Origin: Pseudoips prasinana | Lineage: Eukaryota > Arthropoda > Insecta > Lepidoptera > Nolidae | DNA length: 64,000 bases | Direction of reading: 5' to 3' | Assembly (NCBI GenBank): GCA_951640165.1 | Contig: OX621252.1 | Coordinates: forward strand, 27,859,934 to 27,923,933 | Shown here: piece after piece, positions 54,101-58,029 of the stretch | How positions within the stretch are numbered: position 1 is the stretch's first letter | How the letters are laid out: each line of letters begins with the position of its first letter | Program-made: the position numbers and the translations under genes | Notes under the pieces: model-generated | What the model was told of the DNA's origin: nothing | The model's input: only the letters and a program-made list of their open reading frames with translations | The model's database searches: none

Positions 54101-56114
54101 GTTATGAATATAATTCCTCAATCTCCTCAAAAACCTTAAGCTTAAAATTTCAGAACTTAGGAACGCTATTGTAAAGGACAATGAGTAACAAAAAACGTGT
54201 ATAAGTTTACGTCCAAGCTCAATTTTATACAAAACACAGCTAATCACTGCCTCCAACAATTTTGTGACAAATTTGTCTCGACGGATCTCCTGAACTTTCA
54301 CTTGGCAGGCCTTACAGGAACAGTGTGCGTCCCTTACGAGCGATTTGTGCACAACGTAAGCATTCTCTGCCCCATTCAATCTACATTTATTACTTTTACG
54401 TGCTCTTATTTCAAGTTACTACTACCGTATAAGATTGGCCACTTTGATTAAATTTCTATGCAAAGTTTGCTTCTGCCACGAACTTTCCGATTTGATGAGT
54501 AAGTCTCTCATTTCTTCTTCATTTTGTTAACAATTCGGATAGTCAAGCTATTTCACAATGTTTTCTTGGAAGCGAAAAATAGGACAAGATTCTTTTTAAA
54601 TTAAATTTATCAGAAATATTATTTAAAGTTCCGTAAATAAAATATTTTCTCATATTAAAGCTTTATTTGAAGCGACGTTTCCAACGAAAATGGGATTAGT
54701 TGAAAATAATTTAAATTCTAGGACTCATTTGAATAGATAATTGGGCATTTGTATACAAATGGGATACTTAAAATCAAGATTTTAGGGTAAAGTTAGAATT
54801 AAAGGGTCTAAGTAGACCCTACTTAGTTCAAAATTGGAGATTCTTTGTTTGAGTTTGGCACAAATATTCAAGATCGTTACTTAGTCGAGTTAAATAAAAA
54901 AACTACTTTTATAGGTTGCAAAGCAATGTCAATGGATAGCGCTAACTTTTTCCGTTGCTGGGCTTGGAAAGATAATCAAACATTTTGAGGACCTACTCGG
55001 ATTACACGTAGCTTAGTTGCCAAAGAATTGGTGGGCGTACTTATATAATGCTGATTCGAATCTTGTCAGTAGTCAAAGTTTATTTAAATCTGAAAAATAT
55101 CCTCATACAGAGAATAATTTATAATTTTTAATTAGTACATATTGTGTATTTTACCATCCGGCATACATTATGAGTTATAAAAGAAAACAATAGGAAATAA
55201 TTAGAAAGTTGATAAATTTTATTTATATTCATATAATATTAGATAGCCATTAGCTTGTGGAGTAAGAAGAATCAAGTTCAAACCCAAAGTCAGGTTCTCC
55301 AGTTAATTGTATTTGCCTACTAAATAATTACTCTAATTGGACCAAATCCCGTGTTCATGCCCGCTTGAGTATGTTTCGCCGGACCGTCTCAACTGGGTCG
55401 TGTTGAAACCGGTAGTAGATGAACCCACTGAGTTTGTTTATATATAATACCTTAATATAGACAGAACCATTGAGAGTATGTAGTAAAACTATTAGACTTA
55501 AACTAGATAATTAAACATAATCTCTTGACAATAACTTGAAACGAGCTAGCTAAATATCATTGCTATAATAAAATAAATTTTATAAATGTTTTCATACAAT
55601 GTGTACCTAAATATTTATGTTACTAGAAATAATAATGTACCTATACAACTATATTACTACAAACATGTTTTGACTATTTACAAGCGCTTTTTTAAAGTCT
55701 ACGTGAATAAAAACCTTTTTTATTTATTTATTTTATTTAAGCCTGTGATTTTTTCGAATTCATGCGCGTAGTAAATATTAATTATGTAGTACTTAAAACT
55801 CCAAAAAAATTCTTGATTTCATGTGGGGTCTGACAATCTAGACTAGGGCAGCTTGTTAGACTATGGCCTGTCCTCTCTCAATGTTAGAACTTTTGCTTTA
55901 CAATGAGACAGTAATGGGTGCCATTATTATTTTTTATAATTATAACTTATAATATTTCTTACCGTCTCTTTGGCGTTGTTTATTCGATGTCCATTCTTCC
56001 ACCACGTGATGGAGGCTGGTGGTCGTGATCCCGAACTTTGACATAGCAGGTCGTATCGTCTGCTTGCTGATAGCGGCTGGTTTGATCCTAGAATGTGGAC
56101 TGTTAGCGGTGGAA
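20951..56114 (-). CDS. side-like: sidestep-family Ig-superfamily receptor, 3' part of gene (11 exons)
   Basis: Joined exons (transcript order): 56114-55963, 41969-41822, 40358-40228, 36825-36666, 35358-35255, 32825-32636, 30035-29902, 27216-27036, 22385-22138, 21779-21621, 21199-20951. All ten introns have GT-AG borders and every join keeps the frame, giving 617 residues. The order is Ig3 (residues 1-100), Ig4 (101-197), Ig5 (198-295), FnIII with paired cysteines (295-395), membrane helix (411-433) and cytoplasmic tail to 617. Family signatures include YVPE..VRLG..L, EGSDVYFDC, YAPTCRSSQ, CWAHNRIG and GFNGGMPQ. Sidestep proteins of Drosophila are cell-surface guidance ligands recognised by Beaten-path receptors on motor axons; a similar adhesion or guidance role here is inference. 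The paralog within the family cannot be fixed from sequence alone. Signal peptide, Ig1 and Ig2 are missing from the window. N-X-S/T sequons occur in the Ig and FnIII exons, as expected for an ectodomain. Confidence 0.92.
21621..21779 (-). CDS. side-like: side-like exon: cytoplasmic tail, middle
   Basis: Residues 483-535, 159 bases, phase 0 at both ends, so it could be skipped without breaking frame. Starts MDYYRQQQVS and is rich in Pro and Gly (TAPPPNHPPMHEPA). Acceptor TTTAACCAG with a T-rich tract, donor GTAAGT. Tyr-Tyr near the start and the PPP runs could be adaptor sites; that is inference. Confidence 0.85.
22138..22385 (-). CDS. side-like: side-like exon: membrane helix and start of cytoplasmic tail
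   Basis: Residues 401-482. A hydrophobic run (about residues 411-433, AMSVAVGGGIIIMVV onward) is followed by a basic stop-transfer segment RQRCAKRKPR, which predicts a type I membrane protein. Then come a proline/serine stretch (SAPPPTSQPASP) and an acidic stretch (EKEDSESDDRNPD). Acceptor TTTTTTACAG, donor GTACGT, phase 0 at the end. Confidence 0.93.
22470..22580 (+). repeat. dispersed repeat M (partial)
   Basis: GAGCCTCACCGCTCAGTGTC, TTGGCTTACAGGAGTTGCAG and GGGACTAGTCCC. Longer copies at 42815-42985 and 47838-48010. It lies about 85 bases upstream of the membrane-helix exon's acceptor. Confidence 0.6.
22601..22963 (-). repeat. tRNA-derived SINE (family A), near complete
   Basis: GCCACGGCGGCCAGTCTC at the 3' side, GGGATTTGAACCCAGGACC as reverse B box, GGTAACGGTAGACCATCGAG as reverse head. 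Overlapping frames on both strands are repeat shadows. Confidence 0.82.
22983..23263 (+). repeat. SINE family N with RTE-type tail
   Basis: CTCATGCCGTGGGGGGACG, GAACGGGCAGCAGCGTTC, ACTGCGATCGCCAACCCG and then GGCCATTGTCCAGTAGTGGG with a CTGGTATGATATGA end. Confidence 0.65.
23273..23393 (-). repeat. fragment of SINE family A
   Basis: GCAGAAAAATCCCAAAATCA, AACTCCCAGGATTTGAA and CGCTACACCTAGACCCA follow the family A head in reverse with a deletion. Confidence 0.5.
23505..23828 (-). repeat. Helitron-like dispersed repeat
   Basis: ATAATAAAATCGTATGAAAG at one end and GTAAAACCGCGGGGCACAG then CTAGT at the other, with TAAACTCAAAAGTGCTGC and TAAGAGGTCGGGTCAACATA inside. The same order in reverse is found at 43430-43752. 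The CTAG end next to a small GC hairpin resembles Helitron 3' ends (inference). Confidence 0.55.
23985..25925. repeat. satellite-like array of ~250-bp units, interrupted by a LINE
   Basis: Units recur with GTATAACTTCAAATGTG-like segments, AGAAAATGTGTGCACGCACC, TTGCC.CATCAGTAATA, TCTCTCATTCTATCTTCACT, CGTTCGCCTCGCCTAATC and CATCAACTTACTCCTCATG (near 24065, 24310, 25520 and 25760). A reverse copy lies at 49130-49255 and 49600-49760. The second unit is split by the LINE at 24426-25378. Confidence 0.7.
24426..25378 (-). mobile_element. 5'-truncated LINE with C-terminal RT remnant
   Basis: The minus-strand frame ending at 25023 encodes LINE C-terminal sequence: ALAQSLIQYCTDSWGGS, KSHIMKVERAQRAVLKVGW, LSIRKLFLLNLILTTHS. 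After a ~570-base 3' UTR (with a GT-rich low-complexity run read on plus at 24689-24766) it ends in a (TTA)n tail at 24424-24455. The surrounding satellite unit resumes exactly on both sides, so the insertion is clean. Confidence 0.7.
27036..27216 (-). CDS. side-like: side-like exon: second half of FnIII and stalk
   Basis: Residues 340-400. EIVANVSSAVPRF has an NVS sequon. LAPGRTYAAAVLAYNAKGRG is the typical FnIII F-G region, and RASTLRPPEKHH is the membrane-proximal stalk. Acceptor GGAACAG, donor GTAAGG. Ends with one base of a split Asp codon. The nested insertion begins only 47 bases upstream of the acceptor (27263). Confidence 0.93.
27455..28999 (-). mobile_element. Tc1-like transposon, 1545 bp, apparently intact
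   Basis: Terminal inverted repeats of about 28 bases begin CACTCAAGGGCACATTTAAC (left) and, in reverse, CACTCAGGGGCACATTTAAC (right); two mismatches are seen over the repeat. TA flanks at 27453-27454 and 29000-29001. It holds a single uninterrupted transposase gene. Size, TA duplication and DD34E catalysis agree with the Tc1 family. Confidence 0.93.
27672..28697 (-). CDS. Tc1-like DD34E transposase, 341 aa
   Basis: Cuts and pastes its own element at TA sites. The start chosen is the ATG at 28697 (MPLDAAGAAR); the frame remains open a little upstream but without an ATG. An N-terminal helix-turn-helix spans about residues 18-46 (SQRRIGRMLG, RSTIQDAIRR), followed by a basic hinge RRPGQGRRR and a second HTH to about 120. 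Catalytic residues: D150 (VLFSDESR), D241 (VLMHDNARAH) and E276 (SPDLNPIEHVW), with exactly 34 residues between the last two. IMVWGG at 189-194 is the usual core strand. Length is typical for Tc1 transposases and there is no stop or frameshift, so activity is plausible but not shown. Confidence 0.95.
   Translation of the reverse strand: MPLDAAGAARAVALADAGFSQRRIGRMLGYPRSTIQDAIRRYRETGSYTRRPGQGRRRCTSERDDRYIVSNVLRNRFTTAPEARNRLFEVRNVSVSLRTIRRRLAERDLRAFRPVRVPALTATHRRARLAFAREHLNWTSEQWKAVLFSDESRIALRGPDGRQRVYRRRGERFAECAVVETVGYEGGSIMVWGGICYDTRTELVIFDRGSVNAHRYVTEVLEPHVMPFAPFIGDNFVLMHDNARAHTARIVSDYLDAVDIQRLPWPARSPDLNPIEHVWDNLKRRIRGRTPAPTTISELKTAAVEEWQNIPQSDIQDIIDGLSNRLQEVIRARGGNTHTFF
29320..29620. repeat. 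GC-rich foldback repeat
   Basis: Left arm about 29365-29410 (GGGGCGGAGTGG, GCGGCGGCGGCGCGGGATCG) and right arm about 29550-29595 (GATCCCTTCGCCGCCGCCGC, CCCCGCCCTGCT) are imperfect inverted copies around an AT-rich centre. The plus-strand frame starting at 29335 is a product of the GC-rich arm and shows no domain. Confidence 0.5.
29902..30035 (-). CDS. side-like: side-like exon: first half of FnIII
   Basis: Residues 295-339. RPDQVHNCTVVNAS, GVRCSEGFNGGMPQ and FLLEVRE match the distinctive cysteine-containing FnIII domain of sidestep proteins. NCT and NAS are sequons. Acceptor GTTTTTAG, donor GTAATT, phase 0. The downstream intron holds the three-layer nested transposon. Confidence 0.93.
30088..30250 (-). 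repeat. tRNA-derived SINE (family C), head and body
   Basis: GGAATCGAACCTACGACC (reverse B box), CTACCAACTGCGCCAACCGG (reverse head) and GACATGTTCATGCGCACAAA. It lies 53 bases upstream of the first FnIII exon's acceptor. Confidence 0.75.
30333..30645 (+). repeat. Helitron-like dispersed repeat
   Basis: ACTAGCTGTGCCCGCGACTT, AAAATCGGTCCAGCCATTTC, a CAGACAGACAGAC run, then ATTTATTTGTATAGATA. Start and end agree with the 43430-43752 family. Confidence 0.6.
30815..31183 (+). repeat. tRNA-derived SINE (family A), complete
   Basis: Head with AAGCGGTAGTTCACCC and GGGTTCAAATCCCGGG, then AAAAGTGATTTTGGGAC, TCAGCCCGAAGTCTGGG, GAGAGCACGTAAAGCCGTCG, GACTGGCCGCCGTGGCC. This is the best plus-strand reference copy of the family in the window. 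Confidence 0.85.
31184..31756. other. intron sequence with small SINE pieces
   Basis: 31490-31540 matches the 3' part of SINE family C (CAGTTATCTGGTTTCCG, AGTACAAGCTCTGC). 31598-31660 is a tRNA-like head (AGTGTGGCGCAGTGGCTAAG) also seen reversed at 45800-45870 and near 63397. Confidence 0.5.
31757..32222 (-). mobile_element. LINE 3'-UTR fragment (8255-10934 family)
   Basis: Matches the UTR from the AAATAAAATAAAAAAGG tail to GCATGAACACGGGAT. 5' truncated, no coding part. Confidence 0.85.
32356..32476. mobile_element. MITE-2 copy
   Basis: CACACGGCTACATATCAAGC at the left, TTGATGTGTAGCCGTGCG at the right, TA on both sides. Confidence 0.83.
32636..32825 (-). CDS. side-like: side-like exon: second half of Ig5
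   Basis: Residues 232-295. FRWTFNNTAN holds the core tryptophan and an NNT sequon. TEMDYGTLLCWAHNRIG holds the D-Y-G-x-L-x-C corner, and PCVYHIIAAG leads into the FnIII domain. Acceptor CTATACCAG. The donor is GTGGGT, the least canonical of the set apart from the GT itself. Ends with one base of a split Gly codon. Confidence 0.93.
32905..33060 (+). repeat. Helitron-like repeat, 5' fragment
   Basis: ATAAATGCGAAAGGTTGG, then TTTTGATGAAACTTTGTAG and TAATATAGCTTATA match the first part of 44611-44789. Confidence 0.45.
33061..34700. repeat. intron stretch with palindromes and GAAGTTATACTTC motifs
   Basis: GAAGTTATACTTC (near 33739) and GAAGTATAACTTC (near 33887) are inverted near-copies, like the GTATAACTTCAAATG segments of the array at 23985. 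At 34411-34426 and 34453-34470 lie two perfect palindromes around GGCGACGCGTCGCC. The two overlapping frames at 34210-34546 arise from this repeat. No gene supported. Confidence 0.5.
34701..35254. other. intron, nothing clear
   Basis: A CGGAACCC piece near 34860 may be a remnant of the 741-1357 repeat. Otherwise nothing recognised. Confidence 0.35.
35255..35358 (-). CDS. side-like: side-like exon: first half of Ig5
   Basis: Residues 198-231. YAPTCRSSQ (Tyr completed across the splice) followed by AHITCHVDANPPEVT, which carries the first cysteine of Ig5. Acceptor GTCGACAG, donor GTAAGT, phase 0. At 104 bases it is the shortest exon of the gene in this window. Confidence 0.93.
35573..35668 (+). 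repeat. RTE-type 3' end
   Basis: GACAATTGTGAAGATCTTTG, GCAGTAGTGGACTTCTTTCG and an ATGATGATGGTG tail. Confidence 0.6.
35730..35990 (+). repeat. SINE family A, headless copy
   Basis: GTACTGCCGTGCCTAGGAG, AGCACGTAAAGCCGTCAGG, AATAGAAAGTGGACCTGTG and TGCTGCCATGGTCGAAATTG match the body. The tRNA-like head is lost. Confidence 0.7.
36151..36391 (+). mobile_element. R4/Dong-like LINE C-terminal fragment in TAA repeats
   Basis: Plus strand encodes RLTLGGWVKNKIQKAVLLD then TARIVRRFLSLEP and stop, the same C-terminus as 6824. Flanked by TTTAATAATAATTAAG on the left and ATAATAATAATA on the right. Confidence 0.6.
36393..36466 (-). repeat. SINE family B, 3' fragment
   Basis: GGGACAATGTCACACAGATC, CCCCAAACTAAGCAAAGC, GGTACCAGGCGACGATATA. 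It lies about 200 bases from the second Ig4 exon. Confidence 0.7.
36666..36825 (-). CDS. side-like: side-like exon: second half of Ig4
   Basis: Residues 144-197. Begins GKTLLHN, then SNQSLVLQ and AGNYTCVGFNAEGDG with the second cysteine in the usual tyrosine corner (Y-x-C), ending FSLNVL plus one base of a split Tyr. NQS and NYT are potential N-glycosylation sites. Acceptor CTACAACAG, donor GTAAGT. Confidence 0.94.
36960..37510 (-). repeat. SINE family N copy split by a LINE fragment
   Basis: 36960-37013 (TTGACAGACGGGTTGGTGAT, CAGTATGATGG) continues at 37377-37510 (GAGAGACGCTGCTGCCCG, GATGAGATGGGGTGATGAT). The LINE piece 37020-37370 splits it. Confidence 0.75.
37020..37370 (+). mobile_element. 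LINE 3'-UTR fragment with ATAGTA target duplication
   Basis: From GCATTAAAACGCGACCG to AATAAAAACCTTTTTT and a TTTATT tail, same family as 8255-10934. ATAGTA is present directly on both sides (37014-37019 and 37371-37376), a clean target-site duplication inside the older SINE. Confidence 0.88.
37511..38999. other. intron, no clear feature
   Basis: No gene or repeat family recognised. The minus-strand frame at 37671-37973 has no recognisable domain. Confidence 0.35.
39000..39265 (+). repeat. SINE family N with RTE-type tail
   Basis: GTCACCCCATCTGATCCCG, CTGCGATCGCCAATCCGTC, GGGGAGACCTTTGTCTAGC and CATTCGGCTGACATTAG. Confidence 0.65.
39266..39694. other. intron, nothing clear
   Basis: No feature recognised. 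Confidence 0.35.
39695..39890 (+). repeat. dispersed repeat, relative of 7669-7880
   Basis: AGAATTGTCCACACAAGCAG, TACAATGGGCGGTCTTATGG and CAGACAACCTTTGGATGG. The minus-strand frame across it reads FVLPIYPACVDN, probably LINE-derived, but is not a gene of its own. Confidence 0.55.
40228..40358 (-). CDS. side-like: side-like exon: first half of Ig4
   Basis: Residues 101-143. Two bases complete the split Tyr, giving YVPETVVRLG, then the IREGSDVYFDC stretch with the first Ig cysteine, and KVEWRHN with the core tryptophan. Acceptor AACTAG, donor GTAAGT in phase 0. This is one of the most characteristic stretches for calling the sidestep family rather than nephrin or hemicentin relatives. Confidence 0.94.
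40359..41821. other. intron, nothing clear
   Basis: AT-rich. A TAGTCTGGAAGGAAGCCTTC / TTCTAGACTAAC inverted pair near 41410-41435 is the only structure noticed. Confidence 0.35.
41822..41969 (-). CDS. side-like: side-like exon: second half of Ig3
   Basis: Residues 51-100. Opens in phase 0 with LSTDGNTTTST, whose NTT is a likely N-glycosylation site, continues with the second Ig cysteine in KLACRASNP, and ends LEDDWTLDIQ plus one base of a split Tyr codon. Acceptor CCAACAG, donor GTAAGT. The phase-0 intron cuts the Ig domain in the middle, a pattern repeated for Ig4 and Ig5. Confidence 0.93.
42227..42424 (-). repeat. possible LINE C-terminal remnant
   Basis: The minus-strand frame reads PFSTSLSYPNYRPNSYLIR then ASKDLNKLCKDLSLD, which resembles the C-terminal tail of some LINE ORF2 proteins. 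Short and without other LINE motifs, so weak. Confidence 0.25.
42655..42790. repeat. fragment of the 56343 foldback repeat end
   Basis: ATCAGCCTGATATTGTACAC followed by CCATAAGCCTCC resembles one arm end of the 56343-56658 element and the RTE-type GGCCTCC end. Confidence 0.35.
42815..42985 (+). repeat. dispersed repeat M
   Basis: TGATTAAATTCGTTGCAGG, GACATGCCTGAGCCTCACCG, CTGGCTTACAGGAATTGCAG and GGACTAGTCCCG. Matches 47838-48010 nearly end to end. Confidence 0.7.
42986..43429. other. intron, nothing clear
   Basis: A plus-strand frame at 42988-43242 has no recognisable domain and I do not support it as a gene. Confidence 0.35.
43430..43752 (+). repeat. Helitron-like dispersed repeat
   Basis: ACTAGCTGTGCCCCGCGG, TTTTACCCGCGTTAAATT, GATCACGCCCCAAGTATCC and TATGTATAGAT at the end. 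Reverse copy at 23505-23828. Confidence 0.6.
44028..44245 (-). mobile_element. LINE 3'-UTR fragment, diverged
   Basis: TAAATAAAAAAGGTTTCCAT, AGACTTTAAAAAAGCGCTTG and AGTCAGAACATGTTCG belong to the 8255-10934 family UTR, with more substitutions than the other copies. Confidence 0.75.
44300..44535 (-). repeat. SINE family N with RTE-type tail
   Basis: TCCACTGCTGGACAAAAGCC, GATATGCCGTAATCGCCACG, GTAGATATTCCCTTGGGTCG, GATGAGTTGGGGTAATGAT. Confidence 0.7.
44611..44789 (+). mobile_element. short Helitron-like element
   Basis: Begins TCACACTAATATTATAAAGG (A before TC) and ends GGGGATGAAACCGCGGAG, CACGGCTAG followed by T. TC start, CTAG end and an A|T insertion point fit Helitron rules. Reverse relative at 52185-52372. 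Confidence 0.6.
44790..46158. other. intron with CpG-rich patch and a tRNA-like head
   Basis: 44995-45140 is CpG-dense (GATAGCGCGCGCTTGGCGCG, CTCGCGCGCCCCGCGCC, GCCACGCGCGCGCGCTG). 45795-45870 is a reverse tRNA-like head (GCGACTGTCTTAGCCGCTGC, CCTCACTTGCAGTC), also seen near 31598. No gene supported. Confidence 0.4.
46160..46246. repeat. long near-perfect hairpin (~33-bp arms)
   Basis: Left arm 46160-46192 starts GATTAAATTGTAAAATCC; right arm 46213-46246 ends GGATTTTACAATTTAATC. About one bulge, loop of about 20 bases. Confidence 0.85.
46247..46730. other. intron, nothing clear
   Basis: A GC-richer piece (ACCGGCCGGCGCGCTGCG) near 46570 is noted; no gene seen. Confidence 0.35.
46731..47490 (+). 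mobile_element. LINE 3' fragment (C-terminal frame, UTR and tail)
   Basis: The frame ending at 47114 encodes LINE ORF2 C-terminal residues (RDRRLVQDLMFFFKLVNNK, VPYKIPRHPITHLFHSK, CSPINRLSQAMNSY, DIYHDSMNVFKTQIL). A ~360-base UTR and an (AAAT)n tail at 47471-47490 follow. It is a different family from the 8973 frame. Confidence 0.7.
47491..47837. other. intron, nothing clear
   Basis: No feature recognised. Confidence 0.35.
47838..48010 (+). repeat. dispersed repeat M
   Basis: CTAACTCCTCCTTGTTTCTC, GAGCTTCACCGCTCAGTGTC and GGGAGGGACTAGTCC. Confidence 0.7.
48265..48480 (+). repeat. SINE family N with RTE-type tail
   Basis: CATTACTCCATCTCATCCCG, GAGAACGGGCAGCAGCGTC, GGCAATCGCCAACCGG, CAGTAGTGGACATTATTTGG. 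Confidence 0.65.
48481..49129. other. intron, nothing clear
   Basis: A short stretch near 48790-48870 with inverted GGCCACAG / CTGTGGC motifs; no family recognised. Confidence 0.35.
49130..49760 (-). repeat. reverse units of the 23985-25925 satellite-like family
   Basis: 49140-49255 (GTGTGATCGGGAAAGGCGAC, GGAAGTTGAGAGG) and 49600-49760 (GCATACATTTTCTTTCTCTC, ATAGCCAGTTACGTTTC) are reverse-complement units, separated by about 350 unrelated bases. Confidence 0.55.
49761..51705. other. intron, nothing clear
   Basis: Contains a (CTT)n run near 50471-50489 and a ~41-base direct repeat near 51312-51377 (AATGTAAACTTAACGTCCCC twice). No gene recognised. Confidence 0.4.
51706..51838 (+). repeat. LINE-like 3' end with (ATTTC)n tail
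   Basis: TACTGCATTGTGACCTTGAC, CCAAGTGCTGAATAAATTTC and then ATTTC repeats. No coding part visible. Confidence 0.4.
51839..52184. other. intron, nothing clear
   Basis: No feature recognised. Confidence 0.35.
52185..52372 (-). mobile_element. short Helitron-like element
   Basis: ACTAGCTGCGTCTCGCGG, TTTTACCCGCGTGAAAC at one end and CTTTCGCCTTTATAATATTA, GTGTCG at the other; the reverse of 44611-44789. Confidence 0.55.
52373..53373. other. intron, nothing clear
   Basis: A ~20-base inverted pair ACTAATGGGAGGGCC / GGCCCTCCCAGTAG at about 53167-53198 forms a hairpin. No gene seen. Confidence 0.4.
53374..53610 (-). repeat. SINE family A, partial
   Basis: CACTTTCTATTCCATCACTC, GACGGCTTTGCGTGC and GGGATTTGAACCCAGGACCC (reverse B box). 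Confidence 0.7.
53795..54052 (+). repeat. SINE family N, best complete copy
   Basis: GCTGTTTGCTGACGGC, ATCACTCCAATTCATCCCG, GAACGGGCAGCAGCATC, CCAAGCGTGGCGATTGG, GGGGAGGCCTTTGTCCAGTA, GTGGACGTTACTTGGCTGAG and a GATGATGATG tail. The last 60 bases are the RTE-type LINE end. Confidence 0.75.
54053..55308. other. intron, nothing clear
   Basis: Frames on both strands at 54029-54451 lack recognisable domains. No repeat family seen. Confidence 0.35.
55309..55737 (+). mobile_element. LINE 3'-UTR fragment, longest UTR copy outside 8255-10934
   Basis: Starts TGTATTTGCCTACTAAATAA, runs through TTGGACCAAATCCCGTG to AATAAAAACCTTTTTTATTT. An internal deletion after GAGTTTGTT (about 55439) removes roughly 100 bases present in the 8255 copy. 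It lies about 225 bases from the Ig3 exon on the donor side. Confidence 0.85.
55963..56114 (-). CDS. side-like: side-like exon: first half of Ig3
   Basis: Encodes partial-protein residues 1-50. It holds the first half of a C2-type Ig domain, with the first cysteine in YDLLCQSSG and the core tryptophan in ITWWKNG. The acceptor reads TTTTGTTACAG on the minus strand and the donor after KET is GTAAGA. The exon opens with two bases of a split codon, so the missing upstream exon must end in phase 1. The PLTVHILG start is the usual opening of Ig3 in this family. A MITE (56158-56279) begins 43 bases upstream of the acceptor. The intron that follows is about 14 kb. Confidence 0.92.
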
Positions 56115-56157
56115 CTGTAACAAAACATGAAATCCGAGTTGGAAAATGACATATGTA

Positions 56158-56279
56158 CACACGGCTACACATCAAGCTATACATTTCCAGTATAAGCTGA
56201 TCTCGCGTTGTATAGGATTTACATACAATGAGAGGTCAGCTTATATTGGAAATGTATAGTCGTGTTATGTAGCCGTGTG
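56158..56279. mobile_element. MITE-2 copy beside a splice acceptor
   Basis: CACACGGCTACACATCAAGC at the left, AGCCGTGTG at the right, TA on both sides. Its left edge is 43 bases upstream of the acceptor of the Ig3 exon. Confidence 0.85.
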
Positions 56280-56342
56280 TACCGTATCAAAGAAGTTTAC
56301 ATTAGAAATTAGAAATATTGTCCCATTTGGAGGCCTCCGTTT

Positions 56343-56785
56343 ACGTCCAGTTGTGGACAATATCAGGCTGTGATGGTGTAGTTTAAAATTGTTTTGCCAT
56401 TTTAAAATTCAGTGCAACTGTTACGAATCGAAACTTTTTTGGAACGCTTTATATTCCAAATTCTTGTAATAGCACAATCATTTTGAATATAAAGTGTTCC
56501 AAAAAAGTTTCGATTCAAAATTCTTGCAATAGCACAAAAAATTTGAATATAAAGTGTTCCAATAAAGTTTCAATTCGTAACAGTTGCACTGAATTTTAGG
56601 ACGACAAGACAATTTTAAACTACATCATCACAGCCTGATATTGTCCACTACTAGACGTAAAATTTTATACGTCAATATGAGTTCACATTTTACCCATGTT
56701 AATAAACCATAGTTTTTCCGTTTACCATCGTATTATTAGTAGGTATATGTTTAATTTCCTTCCGATATTTAATCCTTCTACTACG
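56343..56785. repeat. large foldback repeat with ~110-bp inverted arms
   Basis: Left arm 56343-56457 and right arm 56540-56658 are inverted copies with scattered mismatches (ends ACGTCCAGTTGTGGACAAT and ATTGTCCACTACTAGACGT). Between them a ~60-base unit with ATAAAGTGTTCCAA.AAAG is repeated. The flank to 56785 is shared with 18661-18860. Confidence 0.75.
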
Positions 56786-56789
56786 CCGA

Positions 56790-56960
56790 TGCCAGCTATC
56801 TAGATCTCACGGAAGAACAACTGGATAAACTTGAGCGTCTCCGAAACCTTTGTATAAGATTCATATTTGGATCCCGTTCATTCATAAATATGATCCCGTT
56901 TCGTCATTCCGTTTTTGTCCTACCTATTTATCCTGCTTGTGTGTACAATAAAAATGAGTG
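56790..56960 (+). repeat. LINE C-terminal remnant
   Basis: Plus strand reads YYADASYLDLTEEQLDKLE and RLRNLCIRFIFG, typical of the post-RT region of CR1/Jockey-type LINEs, but the frame breaks soon after. It then joins TATCCTGCTTGTGTG, shared with the 39695 repeat in reverse. Confidence 0.5.
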
Positions 56961-58029
56961 ATGGCTTCATATTACCCAATCTGGTATTACTTAGTTTAAT
57001 TTGTAATATAATTTATTAAGTTCAAAATTTATTTTTTATTTATAATTTTTAGCTAGTAAGTTACGACGACATTTTCTTTGCATGCTTAGTTTTCCTGTAA
57101 GTGATTGTTACACTTTATTCCGATAATTACTTCTATTTCATTTGATTGTACCAGTGTAAACACTTGTTGGTAAATAAAATAAACAAAATAAAGAGTATTC
57201 TATTGTATTCTATTTAATAGCAACCAATAGAATATCAAAAAGATATCACAAGCGACTTATTTCCATTGTCACGTAAATCTCTATAGTTACTTAATTTCTA
57301 TTCCTTAGTTATCACGCGATGTGTCGTGATGAAAGGCGTTGTGTCAACTTTACTTGACTTCTGTTGGAAGGCTTTTGTACTAATATTCCGGTTAGCTACT
57401 TTGTTATTAGATTATAGTACGTCCTTGGATATACTTGAAGATAAGTTTACAATATGATCGTGATTTGAGCGGAATGTGGCCGACAGCGGCAAATGTCAAT
57501 AAAATATATCCAACTATTCAGGCCAATTTATAGTTTGCGAGTGTGTCTAGGAAACCAGATGAACTCTCTATTCGCCTAACTTGTGTAACGTAAATTTTAT
57601 GGAACTAATTGATAGGAGAGAGATCAGGCGCAAAATTTACATTTTATGAGCTTTATTTATTTTTATTTTTTTATTTTAAAACTTTAGCACAACGATGTAC
57701 AAGGCGGACTTAATGCCAGAGGCATTCTCTACCAGTCAATCTTTGGGTGATGCAGAGAAAAACTTGGTAGGTGCACTATACATTATAATGTGTGAAGGTA
57801 AAAATCCTATACTAATATACAAGATGTGTACTTGCATAAAATACATAAATACTTAATAACACATAACAATGTAACATCACCCAATTCCAACCGTTCTGAA
57901 AATTATGGAAATCGATTGTCTCTACCTACTCGTCTGGGAAACAAGTATATATAAAAATAACAAATGTTTAAACGTTTTCAAATGTGTATATTAATCAAAC
58001 ACTGTTTTCGTGCCACCCCAAGAGAGTTG
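56961..58029. other. no feature seen
   Basis: AT-rich. Searched on the minus strand for Ig1/Ig2 exons of the side-like gene and none recognised. Confidence 0.4.

Noticed and set aside
20951..56114. Nephrin, hemicentin or irre cell-recognition family for the receptor
   Set aside because: The YVPE..VRLG, EGSDVYFDC, YAPTC and cysteine-bearing FnIII (NCTV, GFNGGMPQ) signatures and domain order point to sidestep instead.
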